Below, piece by piece: positions 20,817-28,763 of a DNA stretch of 41,008 nucleotides; position 1 is the first letter of the stretch, and the number at the start of each line of letters is the position of its first letter. The DNA comes from Treponema sp. (GTDB lineage Bacteria > Spirochaetota > Spirochaetia > Treponematales > Treponemataceae), in the NCBI GenBank assembly GCA_017934745.1, contig JAGBIY010000050.1, forward strand, positions 1-41,008, read 5' to 3'. Position numbers and translations under genes: made by a program. The notes beneath the pieces were generated by a model, which was not told where the DNA came from, made no database searches, and saw nothing but the letters and a program-made list of their open reading frames with translations.

Positions 20817-21847
20817 GCCTCAGTCCCGGAGCCGCCCGGAGCATCTTTCTGCGGCTCCTCCTTCTTCTTCGCCAGCTCCCATTTCATCTGGTTGTTGACG
20901 AGCTTGAAGGCGACGCGCTTCTCCTCGTATAGCCCCGTGAGGTAGGAGCGTATCGTGCTTCCGATGAGGAAGAACTGGCTGACTCCGAGCCGGATTCCGT
21001 TCCTGTCGGCCACTTCCTTGAGGATTTCCTCGTGCGTCTTCGGACCGGACTTGAGCGCGTCGAGGATGAGGTTCTCCGTTTCGAGCACGGCCAGCATGTT
21101 CAGCTCTGCCAGCCCCTCTATCTCCGTCACCATGTCGCCGTGGCCGGGGATGTAGAAGTCGGCCTCCGTTTCCGCGACTTTCCTTATCGATTCTTTCGAC
21201 TGGCTTTCGTCGAGCAGGTACTGGATCCAGTATTTATTGAGGACGTTCCTCCCCGAAATCGCGTCTCCGAGGAAGAAGGATTTCGTTCCGTCCGTGTCGG
21301 TTATGAGGAAGCCCGCCGGTTTCAGGTAGTGCCCCGGAAGCGGAACCGGCTCTATCTGGATTTCCGTCTCTGTGGATTCGGGTTCGAAGGGGCTTTCGAG
21401 CTTTTCCGTGGATATGCTGAATTTCTCCTTCAGCACATAGTCCACCTTGCAGGGCTTCGCCAGGAGGAAGTTCGACCTGAGCTCGTGGACAGGGGTTCCG
21501 CCCCAAATCAAGTCCGCCTCGATTATCGGGTACTCCATGAGGGATGCCTCCCCTTCGGGGCACCAAATCTCGCAGCCCATGTTCCTCACGAGCCAGTCGT
21601 TGCCGCCGCAGTGGTCGGCGTGGCTGTGCGTGTTCATCACGGCCTTTATCGAATATCCGCTGAATTTAGTCATGAGAAAGTCTACAATGTTCTCGACCGT
21701 GTAGTCGTCGTTCGCGGAGTCTATCAGGTACAGTTCTTTTCTTTCGGGCACCGCCAGCACTCCGATGTTCGTCGAGCCTTTGAGGAGGAGGACGTGCTCG
21801 GAGATTCTTGCAAGTGAATCGTCTGTGTATTTTATAGAAAGTGGCAT
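20801..21847 (-). CDS. Metallo-beta-lactamase-fold hydrolase
   Basis: 348 residues. The metal site appears as NTHSHADHCGGND, then PLPGHYLKPAG, FFLGDAIS and YIPGHGDMV, in the usual order of the MBL fold. A winged-helix-like C-terminal part follows (LDALKSGPKTHEEILKEV), as in LACTB2-type or RNase-Z-like hydrolases. The substrate is unknown. TATAAA lies 8 bases before the ATG, so its message may be nearly leaderless. It diverges from cbiL across only 63 bases. Confidence 0.8.
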   Translation of the reverse strand: MPLSIKYTDDSLARISEHVLLLKGSTNIGVLAVPERKELYLIDSANDDYTVENIVDFLMTKFSGYSIKAVMNTHSHADHCGGNDWLVRNMGCEIWCPEGEASLMEYPIIEADLIWGGTPVHELRSNFLLAKPCKVDYVLKEKFSISTEKLESPFEPESTETEIQIEPVPLPGHYLKPAGFLITDTDGTKSFFLGDAISGRNVLNKYWIQYLLDESQSKESIRKVAETEADFYIPGHGDMVTEIEGLAELNMLAVLETENLILDALKSGPKTHEEILKEVADRNGIRLGVSQFFLIGSTIRSYLTGLYEEKRVAFKLVNNQMKWELAKKKEEPQKDAPGGSGTEAQLTI

Positions 21848-21910
21848 GAGTCGATTTTATATTCGACTTTTGAAAAAAGAAATAGCAAAAAAGTTTTTCA
21901 GGAGGTTTTC
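21848..21910. promoter_or_regulatory. Short divergent region with AGTCGA palindrome upstream of cbiL
   Basis: AGTCGA (21849-21854) and TCGACT (21863-21868) form a palindrome around an AT core that contains a minus-strand TATAAA. It could be an operator for both units. GGAGG (21901-21905) precedes the GTG of cbiL. The 63 bases cannot hold a cobalamin riboswitch, and no B12-box sequence is seen. Confidence 0.5.
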
Positions 21911-22630
21911 GTGGCGTTCAAATTCTATGCAGTGTCGACAGGGCCGGCTGGAGCCGACTTCATGACTGTGGGTGCCGTGAGGGTTCTGTCTGGATGCGGA
22001 GCGGTGTTCTATCCAGTGACTTCATCAGGCGGCGTGGAGTCGCATATCGCCTTCGACTGCGTCCGCGATGCCGTGGACCTGTCGGGGAAGAAGTGCGTCC
22101 CCGTCCGCTTCTCCATGACGCGCGACGAAGAAAGGACTGGACGCGAGTACGAGGAGATTTCCCGCATGGTGGCGTCCGAGCTTTCCCGGTGCGACGTGGC
22201 GTTCGTGTCCATCGGGGACGTCTCCGTGTATTCGACCGCGGCGAGGCTTTCGTCCCTCGTCTCCTCCCTCGGCTTCGAGTGCGTCTTCGTCCCCGGAGTC
22301 ACCTCGTTCTCGGCCGCGGCCTGCGCCTGCTCCATGGATTTGGCGTCCGCAGGCAGGGAAATCAGGATTGTGCCGGGCGACGAATCGTTCGAGTCCGGGC
22401 GGTTGCAGTCTTTCATAGCGGACGATGACGCAAAAGTCATAATGAAGTCTCCGAGGCACCTATCGAAAATCGTGGAGCTGGTTGTGTCTTCGGGGCTTTC
22501 AAAAAGGGCGTGCCTTGTGCAGAGGGCCGGCGGGGAGGGGCAGCGGATTTTCTCCGGGGACGAGCTTTCCCGCCTTCCGAGTCCGCTCGAGGATTCGTAC
22601 ATGAGCGTCCTGCTGATAAAGAGCGTCTAA
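21911..22630 (+). CDS. cbiL: Precorrin-2 / cobalt-factor II C20-methyltransferase
   Basis: 239 residues from a GTG start (AGGAGG six bases before). The tetrapyrrole methylase fold shows FYAVSTGPAGADFMTVGAVR, the conserved SIGDVSVYST and VPGVTSFSAAA. CbiL methylates C20 with SAM early in corrin synthesis. It opens the cobalamin cluster; the next gene begins 23 bases on. Confidence 0.88.
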   Translation: MAFKFYAVSTGPAGADFMTVGAVRVLSGCGAVFYPVTSSGGVESHIAFDCVRDAVDLSGKKCVPVRFSMTRDEERTGREYEEISRMVASELSRCDVAFVSIGDVSVYSTAARLSSLVSSLGFECVFVPGVTSFSAAACACSMDLASAGREIRIVPGDESFESGRLQSFIADDDAKVIMKSPRHLSKIVELVVSSGLSKRACLVQRAGGEGQRIFSGDELSRLPSPLEDSYMSVLLIKSV

Positions 22631-22653
22631 TGGGAAAAATGGAGGTTTAGGAT

Positions 22654-23415
22654 ATGGTTCATTTTGTAGGAGCGGGGCCCGGCGCCCCCGATTTGATAAC
22701 CGTGAGGGGGGCGAGACTCCTTGGCGAGGCCGACGTGGTGGTCTGGGCGGGGAGCCTCGTGAACGGGGAGCTTCTGGGGCTTTGCAAAGAGGGCTGCGAA
22801 ATCCACGACAGCTCAAGGCTCACTCTCGAAGAGACGACCGCCATACTCTCGGAGGCCGACAGGAGCGGAAAGGTGTGCGTGCGGCTCCACACGGGGGACC
22901 CTTGCCTTTTCGGGGCTATAAGGGAGCAGATGGAGGAGTTGGACAGGCTCGGCGTGGAGTACGACGTGGTTCCGGGCGTGTCCTCGTTCTGCGGGGCGGC
23001 TTCGGCAATAAAGAGGGAGTACACTGTTCCCGGCGTCTCCCAGACCGTCATAATTTCGAGGATGGAGGGGAAGACGCCCGTGCCTCGGAGGGAGGGCATA
23101 GCCGAGCTTTCAAGGCACGGAGCCAGCATGGTCCTTTTCCTTTCGAGCGGCATGATAAGGGAGCTTTGCGTGGAGCTTTTGAAGGGCGGCGCGTACAAGG
23201 CCGACACTCCCTGCTGCGTGGTCTACAAGGCGACGTGGGCGGACGAGAGAATCGTGGAGGGGACGCTCTCCGACATCGCGGACAGGGCGGAGGCCGCCGG
23301 AATAAAAAAGACGGCACTCGTCCTTGTGGGGGATTTCCTTGGCGGTTCCTACGGAAAGAGCCTGCTCTACGACAAGTCGTTCTCGACGGAATTCAGGAAG
23401 GCCGTGGAAAAATGA
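22654..23415 (+). CDS. cbiF: Cobalt-precorrin-4 C11-methyltransferase
   Basis: 253 residues. Motifs are VHFVGAGPGAPDLITVRGAR, VVVWAGSLVN, HTGDPCLFGAIREQM, VPGVSSFCGAASAI and VVYKATWADE, all typical of CbiF/CobM. It methylates C11 using SAM. GGAGG lies 9 bases before the ATG. Its stop overlaps the cbiG start (ATGA at 23412-23415). Confidence 0.93.
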   Translation: MVHFVGAGPGAPDLITVRGARLLGEADVVVWAGSLVNGELLGLCKEGCEIHDSSRLTLEETTAILSEADRSGKVCVRLHTGDPCLFGAIREQMEELDRLGVEYDVVPGVSSFCGAASAIKREYTVPGVSQTVIISRMEGKTPVPRREGIAELSRHGASMVLFLSSGMIRELCVELLKGGAYKADTPCCVVYKATWADERIVEGTLSDIADRAEAAGIKKTALVLVGDFLGGSYGKSLLYDKSFSTEFRKAVEK

Positions 23416-24335
23416 CTGTTTCGTTCGATTCCGTGCTGGTGTTCAGCTGCTCGCCATTCGGGGAAGCCCTTTCCGGCAGAGTCTCTGCCGTATTCCCCCT
23501 GTCTTCCGTTCGTCTTTTGAAGAACGGCTCCGCCTCAGTCATCGAGTCCGCGTTTTCCGAGTCCCGTTCTGGGAAGAGGGTGCTCCTCGTCTTCGTCTGC
23601 GCTCTCGGCATCTGCGTGAGGAAAATCGCTCCGTTCCTGGAGAGCAAATTCTCCGATCCCGCCGTAATCTGCGTCGACGATGCCGGCTCCTTCGTGGTAC
23701 CCGTCCTCTCCGGCCATGTCGGAGGCGCGAACGAAGCCGCCAGGGCCGTCGCATCCTCGCTGGGGGCGGTCCCTGTCGTCACGACCTCCACCGATTTGCA
23801 CGGAGCGTGGGCGTTGGACGTATGGGCCGAAAAAAAAGGGTTCCCGCTCGGCCCGCTCTCCTCTTCGCTTTCCCCGTCTTGCTCATCCGGCAGGCTCTCC
23901 GAAATCGTCAGGTTCGCCAATTCGTCGTCCCTCTCCTCAAGAAAGGTTCTCTCCGTCGGTGTCGGATGCAGGCGCGGGTGCGAGTCGGAGAAGCTCATCG
24001 GCTTCGTCGAGTCGTTTTTCGAGTCGGAATCCATTCCGTTCAAGATGATAGGCAGGATCTCTTCCATCGATTTGAAGCGGGACGAGAAGGCCGTGGCTGA
24101 TTTGGCGCGCGCGGCCTCATCTGAGCTTTCGTTCTTCTCCAAGGAGGAGCTTTTGGGGATAGGCGACTGGATTCCTTTGGACGCGTCCCTCTCATTCTCG
24201 TCGTCGCCGTTCGTCTTGGAGACTGTCGGCGTTGACTGCGTGTGCGAGCGCTGCGCTGTCGCCGCGTCAGAGAAGAAATTCTTGATTGCGAGGAAGCGTG
24301 CCTTCGACGGTATGACTGTGGCGGTGGCGGTATGA
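23412..24335 (+). CDS. cbiG: Cobalt-precorrin-5A hydrolase
   Basis: 307 residues. The N-terminal CbiG domain has VCALGICVRKIAPFL, VICVDDAGSFVVPVLSGH and GGANEAARAVA; the C-terminal domain has SVGVGCRRGCESEKL. CbiG opens the delta-lactone and releases acetaldehyde, the step that defines the anaerobic (early cobalt) route. It overlaps its neighbours on both sides by ATGA. The longer frame starting at 22782 is a shadow of cbiF. Confidence 0.92.
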   Translation: MTVSFDSVLVFSCSPFGEALSGRVSAVFPLSSVRLLKNGSASVIESAFSESRSGKRVLLVFVCALGICVRKIAPFLESKFSDPAVICVDDAGSFVVPVLSGHVGGANEAARAVASSLGAVPVVTTSTDLHGAWALDVWAEKKGFPLGPLSSSLSPSCSSGRLSEIVRFANSSSLSSRKVLSVGVGCRRGCESEKLIGFVESFFESESIPFKMIGRISSIDLKRDEKAVADLARAASSELSFFSKEELLGIGDWIPLDASLSFSSSPFVLETVGVDCVCERCAVAASEKKFLIARKRAFDGMTVAVAV

Positions 24336-25216
24336 AGGTCTTGGTTTTTTCCGGCACCACGGAGGGGCGCGAGATTTCCTCAAGGTGCGCCGCCTTGGGG
24401 TTCGACACGACCGTCTCCGTCGCCAGCGGATACGGCAGGGAGATGGCCGAGAGGGATGTTGCCGGTTCTTTCGGGCGGCTTACGGTGGTGGAGAACAGGC
24501 TCTCGGAGGAGGAGATGGAGCGCGTCTTCCTGGGGTTCGACTGCGTGGTGGACGCGACACATCCTTTCGCCGTGGAGGTGACCGCGAACATCGCCCGCGC
24601 GTGCGCCGCCGTCGGAAAACCGTGCCTCCGCCTGCTCAGGAAGAAGACCGCCTTCCCCCTGGACGGCCATGCATCGGGGAAGGGGGAATGCTTCTTCGAG
24701 TCGGATTCGATGGACGCCATGTGCGCCGATTTGGCCGCGTTCGACAAATCACGGCTGGAGAGGGGGCTTCCGCTTCCCGTCGTCTTCGTCTCCACCGGAA
24801 GCAAGAACATTTCGTGCTTCGAGCGCCTTTCCATGTTCCCCGATCGTTTCTACTTCCGTGTCCTTCCCTCGGTCGACTCCATAAGCGCGTGTCTCGGGCG
24901 GGGAGTCCCGTCGAAGAACATCATCGCCATGCAGGGACCGTTCTCCGAACTGATGAACGAGGCCATGTTCAGGGAGACGGGGGCGGGCGCGCTCGTGACG
25001 AAGGAGTCGGGGCGGAACGGAGGTTTTTTCGAGAAGGTCTCGGCCGCCAAAAAGTGCGGAATGGCGGTTTTTTCCGTGCGCAGGCCCGTCGAAGAGGGGT
25101 ATAATGTCTTCGAAGACATCGGAGAATTGGAGAAGGAGCTTGGGAGGCTGGATGAAGGACGCGTACTTGATTGGAATCGGAATGGGAAGCTTGGAGGGGA
25201 TGACTGTCGAGGCTGA
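24332..25216 (+). CDS. cbiJ: Cobalt-precorrin-6A reductase
   Basis: 294 residues. MKVLVFSGTTEGREIS opens the CbiJ/CobK fold; DATHPFAVEVTANIARAC and GPFSELMNEAMF are further signatures. It reduces the macrocycle with NAD(P)H. The start overlaps cbiG by ATGA. Its last 21 codons overlap the next gene by 65 bases, and that tail (RVLDWNRNGKLGGDDC) is not typical of the family, so it may be a read-on after loss of an earlier stop. Confidence 0.9.
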   Translation: MKVLVFSGTTEGREISSRCAALGFDTTVSVASGYGREMAERDVAGSFGRLTVVENRLSEEEMERVFLGFDCVVDATHPFAVEVTANIARACAAVGKPCLRLLRKKTAFPLDGHASGKGECFFESDSMDAMCADLAAFDKSRLERGLPLPVVFVSTGSKNISCFERLSMFPDRFYFRVLPSVDSISACLGRGVPSKNIIAMQGPFSELMNEAMFRETGAGALVTKESGRNGGFFEKVSAAKKCGMAVFSVRRPVEEGYNVFEDIGELEKELGRLDEGRVLDWNRNGKLGGDDCRG

Positions 25217-26441
25217 GAACCTTTTGCGGTCGGCTTCTTTCGTCGCTGGGGCTTCCCGGCTTCTTTCGGCGGTGGAGCCGATTGTGCCTTTCGGATGCCC
25301 GTTTTTCGACTCGTTCGACTCTTCGTCGATAGCCGAAGAGATGGAGCGGGAGGCTTTCAAGGTCGCTAGCCATCCTTTCCACTTCTGCGCGGTGTTCTCC
25401 GGCGACACGGGGTTTTTCTCCGGGGCCGGGAAGCTTGCCTCCCTGCTTGAAAAGAGCGGCTGGCATGTCACGTTCGTTCCGGGGCTGTCGTCGGCGCAAG
25501 TGCTCGCGTCCAGACTCCGCCTCGACTGGAGAAACTGGACGCTCGTGTCCGCCCACGGTGTCGAATGCGACATTTCCGCCGAGATTTCCCATGGCGAGAC
25601 CGTGTTCTTCTTGACAGGCGGAAAGACCTCCGCCAAGACCATCGCCGATTTCGTCTTGGAGAACAGTGTCCCCTGCCGGTTCGTGGCCGCGGACAGGCTC
25701 TGCTACGGTGACGAGGCGGTAGTCGACCGTATTCTTTTTGGAGACGGCGGTGAAGGCTCCTTCTCGGAATCCGAAATCGAAAGAATCTGTTCCATGAGGC
25801 TCGCTTGTGTCCTTGTCGACAGGAGCGTCTGCCGTACTCCGTTCTCGTCCATGCGTCCGGCCGTCAGGGACGACGCTTTCGTTCGTGGCTCGCGCGGAGT
25901 GTCTGGTGCGGTGGTTCCCATGACGAAGCGGATTGTGCGCGCGTCTGTCCTTTCCATATTGGAGGTCTCCGACGGAGAGACTGTCTGGGATGTCGGTTGC
26001 GGAACGGGCGCCGTCTCTGTCGACATTGCGTTGTCGGCCAAGTGCCGTGTCTTCGCGGTCGAGGAGAATCGGTGGGCGTTCGAGCTTGAGAGGGAGAACA
26101 GGGCGCGGTTCTGCGCGTGGAATGTCGAGTTGCATCTTGGAAAGGCCCCCGATGCTCTGGTTTCCCTTCCGCCTCCCGATGCCGTGTTCGTCGGCGGAAG
26201 CGGAGGCCGGTTGGCGGAGATTCTCTTCGTCGTCTTCAGGAAAAACCCTAGGGCGCGGGTGCTCGTCCCCTCCGTCACTGTCGAGACTTTTTCCCAATGC
26301 GTGGAGATTTCTGAAAGGCTTGGACTGTCGGTGGAGGCCACTGAAATCGCCGTCACTTCGTCGTTCCCTGCCGGGAAGTCACATTTGATGAGGGCCGAGA
26401 ACCCTGTGACGCTTTTTTTAATGCGCAAGGCTCCTTCGTGA
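25152..26441 (+). CDS. cbiET: CbiE-CbiT fusion (CobL-like): C5/C15 methylase and decarboxylase
   Basis: 429 residues. Residues 1-200 are CbiE (AYLIGIGMGSLEGMTVEA, VFSGDTGFFSGA, VPGLSSAQVLASRL). Residues ~230-429 are CbiT (PMTKRIVRASVLSILE, VWDVGCGTGAVSVDIA, AVFVGGSGGRL). Together they methylate C5 and C15 and decarboxylate the C12 acetate. The ATG at 25152 has GGGAGG only 4 bases upstream; a frame start at 25104 is less likely. The end overlaps no gene, but the phosphatase promoter is 33 bases downstream. Confidence 0.92.
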   Translation: MKDAYLIGIGMGSLEGMTVEAENLLRSASFVAGASRLLSAVEPIVPFGCPFFDSFDSSSIAEEMEREAFKVASHPFHFCAVFSGDTGFFSGAGKLASLLEKSGWHVTFVPGLSSAQVLASRLRLDWRNWTLVSAHGVECDISAEISHGETVFFLTGGKTSAKTIADFVLENSVPCRFVAADRLCYGDEAVVDRILFGDGGEGSFSESEIERICSMRLACVLVDRSVCRTPFSSMRPAVRDDAFVRGSRGVSGAVVPMTKRIVRASVLSILEVSDGETVWDVGCGTGAVSVDIALSAKCRVFAVEENRWAFELERENRARFCAWNVELHLGKAPDALVSLPPPDAVFVGGSGGRLAEILFVVFRKNPRARVLVPSVTVETFSQCVEISERLGLSVEATEIAVTSSFPAGKSHLMRAENPVTLFLMRKAPS

Positions 26442-26473
26442 TTCCCTCTGTTTTTCGATTGCGGAATTTATGT

Positions 26474-26479
26474 TATAAT
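26474..26479 (+). promoter_or_regulatory. -10 element of the SpoIIE phosphatase gene
   Basis: TATAAT ends nine bases before the ATG at 26489; no clear -35 box. The transcript would have a leader of about three bases and no Shine-Dalgarno. It suggests the gene and perhaps cbiA onward have their own start inside the cluster. Confidence 0.5.
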
Positions 26480-26488
26480 TCAGAGTGT

Positions 26489-28744
26489 ATGCGCGCTAGG
26501 TCTTTTCTTGTTTTTCTGGCATTGTCTCTTCTTTTCTTCTCCGCGACATCATGCGGAAAGCGCAGTGTCTTGGACATTGTGGACAGTCCCGACTGCATAA
26601 TAGACCTTTCGGAGTCCGTCTATTGGGCGAAGACCGATGCCGCAAGCTCAGTCTATTCTACTGCGCTGCTTGATTTCGAGAAACTAGACACCCACAAGTC
26701 TAAGAACCTCCAGGAGATTTGCGGAATGGAGGGGGCGTATGTCTGGCTTAAGATTGAGTTCACCGTTCCGAATCCGCTCAAATACCGCAGCCTCGGTTTC
26801 GTCGTCTCCTCGCTCAGGTTCGCGGACAAGGTTTGGCTCAACAACTCGTACATCGGAAGTTCCGGGAAATTCCCCCCGAACGAGAAGGGCGCGCTTTTCA
26901 TGTCGCACTTCTACTTCTTCCCCGACGGGGTCGTGAAGAACAACGGGGTGAACACGATTTTGATAAAAGTCTGGGCGCACGGGCGGAGCGAGGTGTCCGA
27001 CGAGATTTTCATAAGCGACTACGACACTGCGTACCGGGAGTACAACAGGCTCTCGTTCCAGAATTCGAAGATGTACCTGATTTTCCAGGGGGCGATGTTC
27101 TGCTCGTTCGTGCTTTATTTCATGATGTACATCTGGAGGCGCAAGGACAGGTCCCATTTGGCGTTCTCCCTGCTGAACCTTTGCACGATTTTTTTCCTTG
27201 CGCCTTTCCTTGCCCCTGAGATTCCGTTCTATCTTTCCGATTCCGTTTCGTATCTTTTGTTCATGAAGCTCACTTTGTGCGTCAGCTTCTACTTCCTCAT
27301 AACGTTCGTTTCCTACTTCATAATAGAATTCCTCCATGTCGAGGTTCCTGCATGGACGAAATTCTCCATGTACGCCCTGCTCCTGGTTCCGACGGCCGTC
27401 ACGCTGGCCGTTCCCTCGTACAACCACCTGATGTCCGTCTGCAAGCCGTTCCTGCTCGCCATGTTCATACAGCTGGGGTTCGCGTTGAAGGCGTTCTTCT
27501 CGTGCCTCTTCAAGAAGGAGAAAAGAAAGAGCGCGCTTTTCATTCTGTTCGGTTTCTCTCCCGTCCTCATAGCGATGCTCTGCGATGTCGTGATGAGGGG
27601 AATCATGAAGAACACGGCGAATCCGTATTTTTCGATTTTCGGATGGCAGTTGGCCATAATCATGTTCATACTCATCCTTTCGATGCGGTACAACAAGGTC
27701 TATGCTAAGAACGAGTATCTGACGACGAGCCTGAAAAAGGAGGTCGCTATTCAGACTCAGAAGCTGACCGAGGCGAACGAGAGCCTCATCATGCAGTCCG
27801 AGGAGTTGTATGTCGCGAACGAGAGCCTTGCCAGCCAGGCCGAGGAGCTGCGTTCCGTGAACGAGAGCCTTGAGGGGAAGACGAAGGCCCTTGAGGAGAT
27901 GAACGAGGTTCTTGAGCGGGAGATGGTCAGGAAGAACCAGGACCTTGAGATGGCGGCCATCGTTCAGCAGAAGTTCTTTCCCCCGCCGGACAAGCTTTTC
28001 CGGGGCTGGGACGTCGCCATCTGCTACCAGCCCGCCGCCAAGGTTTCCGGCGATTTGTACGACTACTACACGAGGAACGAATGCCTTGAGGGGTTGTCCA
28101 TTTTCGACGTTTCAGGCCACGGAATAGCGGCGGGGCTCATCACGATGCTTTCCAAGCGGATAATATTCAACACGTTCAAGGAGTCGCTCGAAAAATTCAA
28201 GTCGGTGTCGAACACTTTGTACAAGGTGAACGAGCAGATTCTGGAGGCGAAGGGCGACATAGAGAACTATCTGACGGGAATCCTTCTCCATTTCGCCGAT
28301 TTCGACGAAGACGACGCTTGCTCCATAACGATGGCGAACGCGGGGCATCCTCATCCAATTCTGTATTCTTCGGTGACTGGTTTGGTCTCGGAGGTGGTCA
28401 ACGCTGATGTGTCGTTCAACCAGTACGGAGCGATCGGAATAAAGGGGATAGCGGTGTCCTTCCCGGAGATAAAATTCAAGATGGTTCCGGGTGATGTCTT
28501 CGTCTGCTTCACCGACGGGCTTGTCGAGGCGTTCAACAGCTACAGGGAGGAATACGGCACCGACAGGCTGAAGCAGGTTCTGAGCCGTTCCGCCGAGATG
28601 GATGCCCAGTCCATTTTGGAGGAGATAATAGACGATTTGATGCTATTCTCTTCGGGCGTTCCCCGTGAAGACGATTTGACCATAATCGTTCTGAAAAGGA
28701 AAAAGTCTAGCGATTTCATAGAAGAGATTCTTGAGGAGCTGTAG
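26489..28744 (+). CDS. 7TM membrane-bound SpoIIE-type (PP2C) phosphatase
   Basis: 751 residues. The N-terminus MRARSFLVFLALSLL ending SATSC is a signal, possibly a relaxed spirochaetal lipobox. An extracytoplasmic beta-sandwich follows (7TMR-DISMED2-like, ~30-190), then about seven membrane segments (~200-400), then a coiled coil of repeated NESL units (~410-500). The SpoIIE phosphatase domain ends the protein, with SGDLYDYY, FDVSGHGIAAGL, NAGHPHPIL, FTDGLVEAFN and EDDLTIIVLK. Such proteins dephosphorylate Ser on anti-sigma antagonists in response to an outside signal. The partner is unknown, and its place inside a cobalamin cluster is unusual. Confidence 0.85.
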   Translation: MRARSFLVFLALSLLFFSATSCGKRSVLDIVDSPDCIIDLSESVYWAKTDAASSVYSTALLDFEKLDTHKSKNLQEICGMEGAYVWLKIEFTVPNPLKYRSLGFVVSSLRFADKVWLNNSYIGSSGKFPPNEKGALFMSHFYFFPDGVVKNNGVNTILIKVWAHGRSEVSDEIFISDYDTAYREYNRLSFQNSKMYLIFQGAMFCSFVLYFMMYIWRRKDRSHLAFSLLNLCTIFFLAPFLAPEIPFYLSDSVSYLLFMKLTLCVSFYFLITFVSYFIIEFLHVEVPAWTKFSMYALLLVPTAVTLAVPSYNHLMSVCKPFLLAMFIQLGFALKAFFSCLFKKEKRKSALFILFGFSPVLIAMLCDVVMRGIMKNTANPYFSIFGWQLAIIMFILILSMRYNKVYAKNEYLTTSLKKEVAIQTQKLTEANESLIMQSEELYVANESLASQAEELRSVNESLEGKTKALEEMNEVLEREMVRKNQDLEMAAIVQQKFFPPPDKLFRGWDVAICYQPAAKVSGDLYDYYTRNECLEGLSIFDVSGHGIAAGLITMLSKRIIFNTFKESLEKFKSVSNTLYKVNEQILEAKGDIENYLTGILLHFADFDEDDACSITMANAGHPHPILYSSVTGLVSEVVNADVSFNQYGAIGIKGIAVSFPEIKFKMVPGDVFVCFTDGLVEAFNSYREEYGTDRLKQVLSRSAEMDAQSILEEIIDDLMLFSSGVPREDDLTIIVLKRKKSSDFIEEILEEL

Positions 28745-28763
28745 GCTCTTTTGGTGGTTTTGT

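Noticed and set aside
21848..21910. Cobalamin riboswitch before cbiL
   Set aside because: Too short and lacks a B12-box-like sequence.
22782..23411. Long N-terminal extension of CbiG
   Set aside because: It runs in another frame through cbiF; the ATG at 23412 with ATGA coupling matches the family start.
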